A DNA stretch of 64,000 nt from Pareuzebyella sediminis (GCF_008367235.1 NZ_VTZS01000003.1:682001-746000); one strand, 5' to 3'. Positions 8,311 to 18,158 are shown, counted from the stretch's first letter. The notes: a model not told the origin generated them from the letters alone. Numbers and translations are program-made.

Positions 8311-9285
8311 ATGATTTTTTCTTTTTTTAAGCGAAAAAAAGGCAGACATTTGAACACAATCGTGTTCTATAATCTGGAAAATCTTTACGATACCGTTGAC
8401 GATCCACACACGCTCGATGATGATTTCACTCCAAAAGGTACTAAAAGATGGTCGGTCAAAAGGTATAAAAAGAAAATTTTCAAACTTGCGAAGACGCTTT
8501 CCGAAATAGGGAATAACGAAACCTCAAGCCCACCTGTTCTTATCGGGGTGGCCGAAGTAGAGAATAAAACGGTAATGGAAGACCTGTTACGCGCTGATCC
8601 ATTACGAGGTGTCGATTATGGATATGTACATTATGATTCACCTGATGAAAGGGGAATTGATTGCGGACTTATATACCATAAAGATCATTTCGAAGTAATT
8701 TATTCCGAACCAATTACATTGCTTGTTTTCGAAGGGAACGGACAAAGAGACACGACCAGAGATATCTTGTACGTCGTTGGCACGTTGAACAATGAGAGGG
8801 TCCACATATTTGTCAACCACTGGCCTTCCCGAAGAAAGGGAAACGATGAAACCTGCCATAAAAGGATAAAGGCCGCGGAAACAATCAATGGATTCATGGA
8901 AAAAATTGAGCGTACGGAGGCCAACCCAAACTTTATAATCATGGGAGATTTCAATGACGGTCCAACATCGGAAAGTATTGGGGTCTTAATGCAATCGAAG
9001 CGTCTCTACAATCCCATGGAGAAGCTTCTGTCACCAGACCGGGGCAGTGCAAACTACAGAAGATCATGGATGTTGTTCGATCAGATTATGTTTTCCCATA
9101 CATTTCTCAATTATGAAAAAGGCACCCATAGCTTTGCACATGCGAATATATTCGATGAACGATTTTTGACGGAATTCAGGGGAAGGTTCAAGGGCAACCC
9201 TTTTCGTACGTATGTAGGGAATAAATATATTGGGGGGTATAGCGATCACTTTCCGGTGTACATCCAATTAAAATTTAACCGATAA
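8311..9285 (+). CDS. Endonuclease/exonuclease/phosphatase (EEP) family protein
   Basis: The 324-aa protein carries the EEP fold of metal-dependent nucleases and phosphatases. Motifs in order are VFYNLENLYDT (metal-binding Asn/Glu area), GVAEVENK with the catalytic Glu, VNHWPSRR with the catalytic His region, IMGDFNDGPT (Asp/Asn pair), and the final GGYSDHFPV with the active-site Asp-His. It has no clear signal peptide, only a charged N-terminus after a short hydrophobic start. Flavobacterial homologues are simply annotated as endonuclease; the substrate (DNA, phosphodiester or lipid) cannot be told. Confidence 0.88.
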   Translation: MIFSFFKRKKGRHLNTIVFYNLENLYDTVDDPHTLDDDFTPKGTKRWSVKRYKKKIFKLAKTLSEIGNNETSSPPVLIGVAEVENKTVMEDLLRADPLRGVDYGYVHYDSPDERGIDCGLIYHKDHFEVIYSEPITLLVFEGNGQRDTTRDILYVVGTLNNERVHIFVNHWPSRRKGNDETCHKRIKAAETINGFMEKIERTEANPNFIIMGDFNDGPTSESIGVLMQSKRLYNPMEKLLSPDRGSANYRRSWMLFDQIMFSHTFLNYEKGTHSFAHANIFDERFLTEFRGRFKGNPFRTYVGNKYIGGYSDHFPVYIQLKFNR

Positions 9286-9343
9286 AAAGGCCATTCACCG
9301 TAAGAAAGGATGCTAAAAAGAAAATTATTTTAAAATAGCAGGT

Positions 9344-9811
9344 TCAATTGACGGAAATGAGATCGATCTCAAAAATTAAAACTGATCCGCCGGGAATACC
9401 ATAAGAGTCGAAACTGCCGTACCCAAGATGTGCCGGTATTAATAGCAACCCTTTTCCGCCTTCATTGAAATAGGTAATTCCTTCGGTCCACCCTTTTATG
9501 ACTTGTTGAAGGTTGAACGTGATTCCATTCTCATCACTCTGATCAAAAACTTTTTGGTTTAAAAAGTAACCTTTGTAAGCTACGGTGACGTCAGACGTAG
9601 TAGTGGGTCGAGTGCCATTCCCAGCTTCTTCTATAGCGTAATAAAGCCCAGAATCGCTCTTTTGGGCTTCTATGTTATTTGTCTTGATATACGCTTGAAT
9701 ATCACTATCATTCTGTTGGCGGTAATCGATGGGTTCTGTATTTTCCGAATTATTCTCGCCTCCACAAGAGACCAACATAACACAAAGTAGTAAGGGCATC
9801 AGATATCTCAT
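9344..9811 (-). CDS. FKBP-type peptidyl-prolyl isomerase lipoprotein
   Basis: The 155-aa protein has a lipoprotein signal peptide with lipobox LVSCG (C16), then an acidic linker and one FKBP domain. Visible FKBP features are VTVAYKGYFLNQKVFDQS, the region QVIKGWTEGI, and GYGSFDSYGIPGGSVLIFEIDL. It would catalyse cis-trans prolyl isomerisation during folding of exported proteins, anchored to a membrane facing the periplasm. It stands alone between the EEP gene (convergent) and the exonuclease gene (same strand, 71 bp upstream). Confidence 0.93.
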   Translation of the reverse strand: MRYLMPLLLCVMLVSCGGENNSENTEPIDYRQQNDSDIQAYIKTNNIEAQKSDSGLYYAIEEAGNGTRPTTTSDVTVAYKGYFLNQKVFDQSDENGITFNLQQVIKGWTEGITYFNEGGKGLLLIPAHLGYGSFDSYGIPGGSVLIFEIDLISVN

Positions 9812-9882
9812 AGCTATTTTTTGAGAGTGCTAATATAGTAAAACAAGATTATCCGTTTACATTGGCTTTTTAAAGGATGGCT

Positions 9883-10596
9883 TTATACGCTCTTGATGTC
9901 TTTCTCATCCAATAACGCTTCACCTCTTAACTTTAAGAACACCTGGGCGGTAGTCACTACATCAAGTTCGCAATACGTTATAATACGGTCGAGGTCACCG
10001 TCATCGTAGAATACGTTGCGTACCATACTTCCGTCAATATCATGTTTTGGGGAAGGGATTCCTAAGATGTTGGCCAATAGTTTGAGGGAGGTAAAATGTT
10101 TGTAATCACCGAATTTCCAGAGGTCCATCGTGTCCAAATGAGGGATTTCCCAAGGTTTTCTACCAAAGAGATTCAGTTTGTTTGGTAATTCTATACCCTT
10201 AATAATCATCCGTCTTGCGATATAGGGGAAATCAAATTCCTTGGCGTTATGGCCGCAAAGTAGATGCTTTGATGAGCTGAAATGGTCAACTAATAAATTT
10301 TTGAATGATTTCAATAATTTTTCTTCTTCGCCATGAAAGGTGGTGGTACGAAAAGACCTGATGTCGCCCTTTAGGTGAAAATAGCCTACTGAAATACAGA
10401 TAATTTTACCGAACTCGGCCCAAATACCAGCTCTGTCATAGAATTCTTCGGCGGTATATTCATCTTTGCGCTGGTAAGCCGACTTTTGCTCCCACAACTC
10501 TTTTTTGCTATCGTCAAGTTGATCGAACCTCTCTTGCTCGGGCACTGTTTCAATATCAAGAAATAGAATATGTTCTAAATTGATTTTATGAATCAT
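9883..10596 (-). CDS. PolB-type 3'-5' exonuclease (RNase H fold)
   Basis: The 237-aa protein resembles the DNA_pol_B_exo2 family of stand-alone proofreading-like exonucleases. Exo I is LFLDIETVPE with D14 and E16; Exo II is in CGHNAKEFDFPYIARR; Exo III is in YCELDVVTTAQVF. These acidic residues would bind the two metal ions. The substrate and biological role are not established; family members are predicted rather than characterised. The gene is monocistronic, with 383 bp of apparently empty sequence upstream. Confidence 0.88.
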   Translation of the reverse strand: MIHKINLEHILFLDIETVPEQERFDQLDDSKKELWEQKSAYQRKDEYTAEEFYDRAGIWAEFGKIICISVGYFHLKGDIRSFRTTTFHGEEEKLLKSFKNLLVDHFSSSKHLLCGHNAKEFDFPYIARRMIIKGIELPNKLNLFGRKPWEIPHLDTMDLWKFGDYKHFTSLKLLANILGIPSPKHDIDGSMVRNVFYDDGDLDRIITYCELDVVTTAQVFLKLRGEALLDEKDIKSV

Positions 10597-10979
10597 TTAA
10601 GGCTAAGATTAGGGTTGGAATACTCAATATACAAACAAATATTCAAAGAAAAATTGCAAAGAACCGGGGCAGGGCGATTTAAAAGGTAAATGACCTATCA
10701 AAATGTTGATTTCTTGTAAACAGACCGAGGCGTCGGTTAAGGCTCTATGAAATATTTATCGATTTTAAGGTTTACTAGCTGAATATACATTTTTTCTCCA
10801 TGAAGTAATGGCATGGATTAAGGCGTATAGCCCATACGAGCAGAATCATACTAGATAGTCTGTTAAACGGTTAAGGACTTGTACGTTTGAGACAAAGATC
10901 TAGGTTTATGTATTCCCTGTATTTATTGTATGACCTATATGAAGCTATCGCCCCAAATATGCTCGCAGCACATCTTGAA
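10597..10979. other. Intergenic region, no gene seen
   Basis: This is AT-rich sequence between the exonuclease gene start and the 3' end of the cytochrome gene, both on the minus strand. I see no open frame with a family signature, no tRNA and no strong hairpin with a T-run. It presumably holds the exonuclease promoter. Confidence 0.5.
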
Positions 10980-13229
10980 TTATCTGCCAAGCTGTAAAAG
11001 TTCTTCCTCGGTATATTCCGCACCACTTTTACTTTTTTCTACGCGCAGCTCTTTGATTCGATCTAGAGTAACGGATTTTGATCTATTTGAAAATGCATTT
11101 CCCACATAGGACATGATATCTTTAATATCGCGGTCGGTAAGACTTTGATTACCATAAAATCCGGGCATGGCAGCTGTAAAATTATACGATTCTCCATTGA
11201 CCTTAATGGGGCCAGTAAGGCCATGAAGAATTATCCTGGCAAGTTTTTCATGGTCTCTTACGTATTTTGAACCCATAAGGGGAGGAGCCAAATTTTCCGT
11301 ACCGCGTCCATCGATTCCATGGCAAACCGCGCAGAGTTGACGGTACAATTTTGCGCCAGCGGTTCGAGAATCTGCTCGACGTGGTTTATCTTCATAGATG
11401 GGGTTGAGTGCATTGTTCTCTTGATTTTTAACGATGCCACGAAGATCTTGAAGCATTCTCTCGGAAACCTTGTTGGACGCATTACCTGAAAGAAGGGTAT
11501 AAAAGTTTTTGGAAGAGGGACCTATCCCGCTTAAAAAGGCTTCTTCCATTACTACATTTTCATTAGGGTCTTTTAGTAATAAATCGGCGAATGAAAACCA
11601 TTGTTCAGGATTCTCGTGTGCCCAGGTTCCCATCGTGGCCAAAATATAAAGATTTATCGTCGGGTCTTGTTTTTTTACTAATTTTTTGTAGAGGGAAAAG
11701 GCAATGGGTGCTTTTTCCGGAGAGGCGTAACCTTCCATGAGTAAAAGTGTGTGGGCCACTACCTGTGGTTGCGCTATTTGAAGTGCTTGAGTCAGTAATT
11801 CGAAGCTAAGACCGTCGATTCCTTGTAGCGTGTAGAGAGCATGTATTTGAGCGAGGGGGTTTTTCGTTTGTAATGCCAATTGCTCCAGGTCAGGGATCAT
11901 ACCGGAGTATTTTTTATATACCAGTTGGTATTGTGCTTTTGTACGTATGGCACCATTTTCGTGCCCCAAAAGCTGAACAAGTACTTCTGGATCTGCTTTT
12001 TGAAAATTCGGGTATTTCTCCATAGGTGCACCCTTGGCCGAAATTTTTAAAATACGTCCTTTGGATACGATGGTATCCAATTGTTTTTCCCGTGCGCGTT
12101 TTCTGAGGTAAGGACTTAAAAAGGCATGATGTTGTATCACTCCCCGATGAAGATCCACGACATATAGACTTCCGTCCAAACCATTTTTGAGATAGACTGG
12201 TCGAAATCCTTCATCCGTAGCAGCTAGGAATTCTTTGTTTTCCCAAGCCTGTTCGCCATGCATCAATCCATCGGTTTCGGTCAAGATTATTCTTTTGATA
12301 AGATTACCTTCGGGAACACATACGAAAAGATTTCCGTTATACCCATCGGGAAAAGCGTTACCACGATACACCAAAGGAGAGCATGTAGATGTGGCCTCGA
12401 GCAATATACTGTCGGCGTTGAGTGTTTTTGGGGAATACCCTCGGTTGACACTTGCGGCATGTAGGGGATAAACGCGTTGACTTTGTACTAGTCTGTCGTT
12501 AAGCCCTTTTTTTGGTATAAACCATTTATTCCGGACCAGAACATGGGGCAGTAGCTGATCGCCCAGTAGAAGTGTCGAATTGTTATTATAGTACAAACGC
12601 CCAAAATCATCTTGTGAAATGCCCCATTGACCCCTTGCGGGTGCGGCCTGTTTGACCCATTTACCTTCTTTCCTTCGGTACCGATGTGTACTATTGGCAT
12701 TGTAGATCCAATTATCGGTATGAAGCAAGAGTCCATTGGGTTGGTGTTCGGGGTTGCCTTCCGGGGCATAGAGTGAATCGACCAGAACGCGATTCTTGGG
12801 GCGGTCGTTTTCAATTTCAACGAACCAAAGGTTGGGGGGCTCGGCATAAAGAAGTCCGCCGTATACGTGGGCAAGGGCACGGGGCATTACCAAACTGTCT
12901 AAAAAGACTTTGGCATGGTCGGCCGTACCGTCATTATCCAGGTCTTCCAGAATGCGAATAGATCCGGAGGGTTCACTCTCGCCCGAACCATCCAGATCAT
13001 TCATAAATCCTGGCATTTGGGCTACCCAAATGCGCCCATCAGGACCAAAATCCATGGCAACGGGCGCGGTCAATAGAGGTTCGGAAGCTACGACCTGAAG
13101 ATCGAAACCTTCGGTAAGCCGATACGGATCTAAGGAAACAATAGGCTCTTTATATTCTTCTTGACATGCGACAAATAATAAGGTTAAAAGTGAAAAAAGA
13201 AAGGAGAAGGGGTAAAGAATTTGCTTCAT
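10980..13229 (-). CDS. Lipoprotein with beta-propeller, HEAT-like and cytochrome c domains
   Basis: The 749-aa protein has a lipobox at VACQ (C22). A PQQ-dehydrogenase-like beta-propeller follows (about 35-400; AMDFGPDGRIWVAQMPG, DGSLYVVDLHRG), of the type found in PVC-type heme-binding proteins. Next come helical repeats resembling HEAT (about 410-600) and a C-terminal cytochrome c domain with C633-x-x-C636-H637 and a likely Met ligand at M688 (AMPGF). It is predicted to be an envelope electron carrier, possibly an oxidoreductase, acting on sugars or related compounds in the periplasm. The gene is isolated, with no partner dehydrogenase adjacent. Substrate unknown. Confidence 0.85.
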   Translation of the reverse strand: MKQILYPFSFLFSLLTLLFVACQEEYKEPIVSLDPYRLTEGFDLQVVASEPLLTAPVAMDFGPDGRIWVAQMPGFMNDLDGSGESEPSGSIRILEDLDNDGTADHAKVFLDSLVMPRALAHVYGGLLYAEPPNLWFVEIENDRPKNRVLVDSLYAPEGNPEHQPNGLLLHTDNWIYNANSTHRYRRKEGKWVKQAAPARGQWGISQDDFGRLYYNNNSTLLLGDQLLPHVLVRNKWFIPKKGLNDRLVQSQRVYPLHAASVNRGYSPKTLNADSILLEATSTCSPLVYRGNAFPDGYNGNLFVCVPEGNLIKRIILTETDGLMHGEQAWENKEFLAATDEGFRPVYLKNGLDGSLYVVDLHRGVIQHHAFLSPYLRKRAREKQLDTIVSKGRILKISAKGAPMEKYPNFQKADPEVLVQLLGHENGAIRTKAQYQLVYKKYSGMIPDLEQLALQTKNPLAQIHALYTLQGIDGLSFELLTQALQIAQPQVVAHTLLLMEGYASPEKAPIAFSLYKKLVKKQDPTINLYILATMGTWAHENPEQWFSFADLLLKDPNENVVMEEAFLSGIGPSSKNFYTLLSGNASNKVSERMLQDLRGIVKNQENNALNPIYEDKPRRADSRTAGAKLYRQLCAVCHGIDGRGTENLAPPLMGSKYVRDHEKLARIILHGLTGPIKVNGESYNFTAAMPGFYGNQSLTDRDIKDIMSYVGNAFSNRSKSVTLDRIKELRVEKSKSGAEYTEEELLQLGR

Positions 13230-13342
13230 TTGAGGAGGAAAACTTTAAAAAATTTAAAAGTACCGCAAAAGTAAAAAGAAATAACAATCGACCATTGGTT
13301 TAGCGTCCGTTATCTTTTTTGCAGGTAATTTGGGAAATATGA

Positions 13343-13822
13343 TTAAAAAAGAGTCTGTTGTTGAGATGGGCTTTCGTGCGCTAGCAACCACTTCTTACGA
13401 GACAGTCCTCCGGCATATCCGGTGAGCGATCCGTCACTTCCCACGACACGATGGCATGGAATCACTATCCATAGTGGGTTCTTACCGTTGGCAGCGGCTA
13501 CGGCCCTAATAGCCTTAACATTCCCTAAGGTTTTAGAGAGTTCAAGGTAGGAAATCGTTTTGCCGTAAGGAATATCTTGTAGCGCGGTCCAGACTTTTTT
13601 TTGAAAATCGGTGCCTTGAGGGTTGAGCTTAAGCTGAAACCCTTTTCGGGTGCCATCAAAGTAATCACTGAGCTGAGAAACCACATCTTCTAGTACTTTG
13701 GGAACCGTTTGAGTCAATAATTGGTCATGGAATTCATCCATAACCCTGATGGACGACAATCCCTTTTCGTCGCCTTCTAATCGGGTTATACCCAAGGGAC
13801 TTTTAATATAGGCGGTCTCCAT
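13343..13822 (-). CDS. ogt: Methylated-DNA--protein-cysteine methyltransferase
   Basis: The 159-aa suicide repair protein removes alkyl groups from O6-alkylguanine. The acceptor cysteine is C123 in WIVIPCHRVVGSDG. The DNA-binding helix-turn-helix region (TDFQKKVWTALQDIPYGKT) and the C-terminal GYAGGLSRKKWLL are diagnostic. It starts one base after the stop of the upstream CNNM gene, so the two are probably co-transcribed. No Ada-type regulatory domain is present. Confidence 0.95.
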   Translation of the reverse strand: METAYIKSPLGITRLEGDEKGLSSIRVMDEFHDQLLTQTVPKVLEDVVSQLSDYFDGTRKGFQLKLNPQGTDFQKKVWTALQDIPYGKTISYLELSKTLGNVKAIRAVAAANGKNPLWIVIPCHRVVGSDGSLTGYAGGLSRKKWLLAHESPSQQQTLF

Positions 13823-14944
13823 TTATTCTTTGACGTTTCTGTTATCAAGCACTCCCGAACGCTGGGCTCTGGTCTCCCAGTTCTTGCGAGCAAGCTCCTG
13901 TAAATCGGCTACATTATCGCTTTCATCCATGATTTCGAGTCCTAAGAGGGTCTCTATCACATCTTCCATCGTAACCAAACCACTGACCGAACCATACTCG
14001 TCTACTACCAAGGCGACATGCTCCCTCTTATTGACCAAGGTATCAAACAATTTTGGAATGGGGGTACTACGTTCAGTGACCAAAATCTCCCTCTTAATAT
14101 CCGCAAGCGGTATATTTCCGTTCTCATTGACCATTTCTTCTAAAATATTATCTTTTAGAACGAAGCCATCGATATGGTCCATTTTTTCTCCATGCACCGG
14201 AATACGTGAGAACCGCATTTTCGGATTGTTTTTGAAAAATTCGCCTATGGTCTGTTTTTCTGAGGCTATTTTCATCACGGCCCTAGGAGTCATAATATCC
14301 TTTACCAGAACTTCGTCAAAACGCAACAGGTTTTTGATAATTGTGGATTCCGATTTTTCAAAGACTCCTTCTTCATGGGCGATATCGGTCATTGCCGTAA
14401 AATCTTCACGACTTAGTACACTACCCTCATGGGCCGACCCCCCAATAAGTTTGGTAAATAACTGAAGTAACCATAGGAGTCCTGTATACTTGAGCCCCAA
14501 AACCATAAATCTAAGGGTCTTAGAGGCAAAATTGGCCAGCGACTTCCAATAGGTGGCACCGATGGTTTTAGGAATTATTTCCGAGGCGACCAAAATCAAT
14601 ATCGTCATGATAGTGGAAACGACACCGACCATGAGGTCTTCGGTGAACTTCACCCCCAATATAGTTTGTTCGGTTGTACCATAAAGCTGAGCATATGCGG
14701 CTTTGGCCTGTACCCCGACTAAAATAGCCCCTACGGTGTGGGCAACTGTATTTAATGTGAGAATGGCGATAAGCGGCTTGTCGACATCTTTCTTGAGTTC
14801 TTCCAAGGTAAGCGCATAGGTCTTCCCTTCTTTTTTCTTCACGTTGATAAAGGTCGGGGTGATGCTTAGCAACACTGCCTCTAGAACCGAGCACAGAAAG
14901 GAGAAAAAGATAGATATTACGGCATAGAAAACTAATAGTCCCAT
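13823..14944 (-). CDS. CNNM/CorC-family transporter (DUF21 and CBS pair)
   Basis: The 373-aa membrane protein has an N-terminal DUF21 domain with about four membrane segments (residues 3-25, 60-80, 93-120, 140-165) and a cytoplasmic CBS pair (about 205-335; DIMTPRAVMKIASE and VVDEYGSVSGLVTMEDVIE). These match the CNNM/CorC family, linked to Mg2+ efflux or transport. The C-terminal CorC/HlyC transporter-associated domain of longer members is missing, giving the short form. It directly abuts the MGMT gene. Confidence 0.9.
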   Translation of the reverse strand: MGLLVFYAVISIFFSFLCSVLEAVLLSITPTFINVKKKEGKTYALTLEELKKDVDKPLIAILTLNTVAHTVGAILVGVQAKAAYAQLYGTTEQTILGVKFTEDLMVGVVSTIMTILILVASEIIPKTIGATYWKSLANFASKTLRFMVLGLKYTGLLWLLQLFTKLIGGSAHEGSVLSREDFTAMTDIAHEEGVFEKSESTIIKNLLRFDEVLVKDIMTPRAVMKIASEKQTIGEFFKNNPKMRFSRIPVHGEKMDHIDGFVLKDNILEEMVNENGNIPLADIKREILVTERSTPIPKLFDTLVNKREHVALVVDEYGSVSGLVTMEDVIETLLGLEIMDESDNVADLQELARKNWETRAQRSGVLDNRNVKE

Positions 14945-14996
14945 GAGTTGGTTTTATTCTTTGCTAAGATACCAATAAAAGCAGAACCGAATAGGC

Positions 14997-16328
14997 TTAT
15001 TCCGACGGCAGACTAGCTTGATAGAATACCTGTTGTACGGCAGAACGAATATTCAGCCGGTATAAATTTCTATGTTCCCGTGACGGATTTACACGATTGG
15101 AAAGAAAAATATATACCAATTGGTTTTTTGGATCTGCCCATACGAAAGTCCCCGTAAAACCACTGTGGCCAAAACTTTCGGGACTTACCTCTGGAGCGGG
15201 ATAGGCTTCCTCAAGGGAGAGTTCGGAATTGTTCTTAAGAGGTTTGTCGAAACCAAGACCACGCCGGTTGTCATTGTCAGGATACTGAACGCGGGCAAAT
15301 TCTTTTACCGTTTCTTCCGATAGAAAGCGCTTTCCGTCGTATATGCCATATTGCATATACATTTGCATTAGTTTGGCTAAGTCGGTTGCCTTGGCGAACA
15401 ATCCAGCATTACCGGAAACTCCACCAAGAAGTGACGCATTTTCGTCATGCACCCAACCTTGGGTCAAGGCATGTCGAAAAATCGTGTCTTGCTCCGTAGG
15501 AACAATGTTATTTGTAAAACCTTTGGTTTCGGGTTTGAAACCCATGGTGGGAGCCCCCAAAGGCAAATAGAAATTTTTCTCTAAATAGTATTCGTAGGAG
15601 ACCCCACTGAGTTGTTCTACCAATTTTGGAAAAATAAGGAATGTAAGTCCGGAGTATAGATACTTCTTGTTACCCGACACTTCTGAGCGATCGATCATTC
15701 GATACATTTTTCGATTAAATCTATTTTTAATGAACAGTTTATCGAATGCCTGATTGGAATGCCTTGAATCGGGAGAGGTACGCACAAACCGTTTTTTAAG
15801 TTTTCCATTTTTTCTGAAGACTTCATCTAAAAAAACAATGTAAGGTTTCAACCCGGCTTGATGTGCCAGTATTTCGCGAAGGGTAATATCCCTTTTATCC
15901 TTTCTACGTTTCCATCGGTGCCAATACGTACTAAAAGGTTTATCAAGATCTAGCTTTCCTTCATCGACCAGTTTCATTACCGCTGGCAAGGCTGCGGTTA
16001 TTTTGGTTACCGATGCCAAATCGTAAATATCGTTGAGGCCAACGGCCTGAATACTGTCATAGGTATGAAACCCATAGGCCTTATGAAAGATAATCTGATG
16101 GTTCTTGGCAACAAGTACTTGGGCGCCTGGAAATGCTTCTTGCCTAATGCCTTGAGTTATGATGGAATCTACTTTGCGATTTATATAAGCCGCATCGAGG
16201 CCAACATCTCGAGGTTGTGCATAGATTAATGCATCGGTGGGATTTAAGTTTAAAGGTACGCCAGCATCTTCTTGACTATGGATGAAACCTGTAAAAAGAC
16301 CGATAAGTATTAAAAAATAATTCCTCAC
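14997..16328 (-). CDS. Serine hydrolase, class C beta-lactamase fold
   Basis: The 443-aa protein begins at a GTG (16328) followed by a Sec signal peptide (YFLILIGLFTGFIHS). It shows the SxxK nucleophile S106-V-T-K109 (LASVTK), a tyrosine motif in KYLYSGLTF, and HSGFTG in place of the KTG box. This is the PBP-like/beta-lactamase class C family, acting in the periplasm on peptidoglycan-like amides, esters or unknown substrates. In some Bacteroidota a similar domain is fused behind a NagZ-like glycosidase; here it stands alone. True beta-lactamase activity is not implied. Confidence 0.88.
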   Translation of the reverse strand: MRNYFLILIGLFTGFIHSQEDAGVPLNLNPTDALIYAQPRDVGLDAAYINRKVDSIITQGIRQEAFPGAQVLVAKNHQIIFHKAYGFHTYDSIQAVGLNDIYDLASVTKITAALPAVMKLVDEGKLDLDKPFSTYWHRWKRRKDKRDITLREILAHQAGLKPYIVFLDEVFRKNGKLKKRFVRTSPDSRHSNQAFDKLFIKNRFNRKMYRMIDRSEVSGNKKYLYSGLTFLIFPKLVEQLSGVSYEYYLEKNFYLPLGAPTMGFKPETKGFTNNIVPTEQDTIFRHALTQGWVHDENASLLGGVSGNAGLFAKATDLAKLMQMYMQYGIYDGKRFLSEETVKEFARVQYPDNDNRRGLGFDKPLKNNSELSLEEAYPAPEVSPESFGHSGFTGTFVWADPKNQLVYIFLSNRVNPSREHRNLYRLNIRSAVQQVFYQASLPSE

Positions 16329-16490
16329 TAATTTTTCAAATTTAGATTAAATAAATGCCCTGCAAAACGATCTTTAATTCGAGGTATTTTGAAGGGAAAT
16401 TCCGTAGCCATGGACCTACTTCCGCTAAAGTTAAGAACTCTCGAAGAATTGGCGTTGGTTATTCGCAAAGTAATCTGGGTCTGCCTAAGA

Positions 16491-17480
16491 TTATCCGATC
16501 AAACGAACCGCGTCTTTGGCAAAATAACTTGCGATAATATTGGCCCCTGCCCTTTTGATGGCCATCAATTGTTCCATCATTACGGTATCGTGGTCAAGCC
16601 ATCCCTTTTCGGCAGCAGCTTTTAGCATGGCGTATTCTCCGCTCACTTGGTAGACCGCTACTGGTACATCGACTTCGTTCCTTATTTCGCGTACTATATC
16701 CAAATAGCAAAGACCCGGCTTGACCATTACAATATCGGCACCTTCATCGATGTCCATTTGTGTTTCCTTAATGGCCTCGAAGCGGTTTGCAGGATCCATT
16801 TGGTAGGTCTTTTTATCTTTGGGCACGTTTTTAACATCTACGGGAGCCGAATCCAAGGCATCGCGAAAAGGACCATAAAATGCACTGGCATACTTGGCAC
16901 TGTAACTCATAATGCCCGTATTGAAAAGTTCTTCTTCTTCCAAGGCTTCTCGAATGGTCAGTATTCGTCCGTCCATCATATCACTGGGAGCTACGAAATC
17001 GGCTCCAGCCTGGGCGTGCGAAATGCTCATTTCGGCCAAAATTTCGGCCGTGTCATCGTTGACAATATGGCCATTTTGAACAATTCCATCATGACCATAT
17101 GAAGAATAAGGATCTAATGCGACATCGGTCATTACCAACATTTCCGGACAAGCATTTTTCACATGCTTTATAGCAAGTTGCATCAGGCCATTCGAATTCA
17201 AAGCTTCCGAACCCTTGTTATCTTTCAGGTTATCCGGCACTTTTACAAATAGGAGTACGGATCGAAGTCCCATTTTCCAAAGTTCTTTTACTTCTTTTTC
17301 CAACTGGTCAAGACTGAGACGATAATAATTGGGCATGGAGGGTATTTCTTCTTTGATACCCTTGCCCTCCACAACAAAAAGGGGAACTAAAAAATCATCT
17401 GGGGTTATTACGGTTTCGCGCACTAAGCGGCGAATGACCTCGTTTGTTCGTAATCTTCGGTTTCTTTGCAGTGGGTACAT
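16491..17480 (-). CDS. hemB: Porphobilinogen synthase HemB (Mg-type)
   Basis: HemB condenses two 5-aminolevulinate molecules into porphobilinogen. ATG 17480 gives a 329-aa protein; upstream in-frame codons lack similarity. Active-site lysines are K197 (SYSAKYASAFYGPFRDA) and K254 (VMVKPG). The metal loop reads DVALDPYSSYGHDG (119-132). It lacks the cysteines of zinc-dependent enzymes, so this is the Mg2+-type HemB. It is the last gene of the minus-strand heme run, separated from hemF by one lipoprotein gene. Confidence 0.97.
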   Translation of the reverse strand: MYPLQRNRRLRTNEVIRRLVRETVITPDDFLVPLFVVEGKGIKEEIPSMPNYYRLSLDQLEKEVKELWKMGLRSVLLFVKVPDNLKDNKGSEALNSNGLMQLAIKHVKNACPEMLVMTDVALDPYSSYGHDGIVQNGHIVNDDTAEILAEMSISHAQAGADFVAPSDMMDGRILTIREALEEEELFNTGIMSYSAKYASAFYGPFRDALDSAPVDVKNVPKDKKTYQMDPANRFEAIKETQMDIDEGADIVMVKPGLCYLDIVREIRNEVDVPVAVYQVSGEYAMLKAAAEKGWLDHDTVMMEQLMAIKRAGANIIASYFAKDAVRLIG

Positions 17481-17558
17481 GACTTTTAATTTACGTGCTA
17501 CATTGATATTAATCATATTGAGGCGTCTTCCATTCATTTGTAACGCCTTGGGCTTCTG

Positions 17559-18158
17559 CTATTCGTTTCTATGGCACTCCAAAATTTGCTTCAAATTGCT
17601 TTTCAGGTCGTGATTGACCCAAAGGCTCGTATCTTTTTCAATGCTTATGGCATCTTGATCGGTGTCAATATATTTTTTGATTGATTGTATCAATGGGTCT
17701 TCAAAAGATATGATTTTTACAATGGACTTCTCACCTGGAATACTATAATTATCATCATAATCATAGCAAAAAACCAATACAGAGTCACCAACGTTCAGAT
17801 TAAGGCCATAAAAACAATCTGATTTAAAAAACTTTTGGTTGGCGTAGGTGTTTTTACCAATTTCCTTGATTTTATAGACCTGTTCGAGTTCGATCGTACC
17901 ATCTTGGGCCACATATAGCGGTCCGGGGCGGTCGTTGGGCTCACCCATTTCCACAATAATTCCTGAAAACACCAGAGAAAGCTCATCTCCACAATTACCT
18001 ATAAAAGGTCCTGATTGTGGCCACCAGTAGGTATAGCCCACCGTGATGGTATCTTGATTGAAGGTCACCTCAATATCACTTTTTGCTCGGGGCTGCCTGC
18101 AAGAATAAAAAACGGCGCAACCCGTTAAGACCAACGAGAAATAGCTTTTTAAACCCAC
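17559..18158 (-). CDS. Putative lipoprotein within the heme gene run
   Basis: The 199-aa protein starts at a GTG (18158) overlapping the hemF stop by 10 bp. Its signal peptide (SYFSLVLTGCAVFYSCR) has cysteines at C14 and C20, either of which could serve as a lipobox. The mature part has scattered acidic and aromatic residues (VGYTYWWPQSGPF, DSVLVFCYDYDDNY) and no motif I recognise. Translational coupling with hemF suggests co-expression. No role in heme synthesis can be claimed. Confidence 0.7.
   Translation of the reverse strand: MGLKSYFSLVLTGCAVFYSCRQPRAKSDIEVTFNQDTITVGYTYWWPQSGPFIGNCGDELSLVFSGIIVEMGEPNDRPGPLYVAQDGTIELEQVYKIKEIGKNTYANQKFFKSDCFYGLNLNVGDSVLVFCYDYDDNYSIPGEKSIVKIISFEDPLIQSIKKYIDTDQDAISIEKDTSLWVNHDLKSNLKQILECHRNE

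Noticed and set aside
14997-16328. Antibiotic-resistance beta-lactamase
   Set aside because: Only the fold and SxxK motif are shared; HSG replaces KTG and nothing points to a true lactamase.
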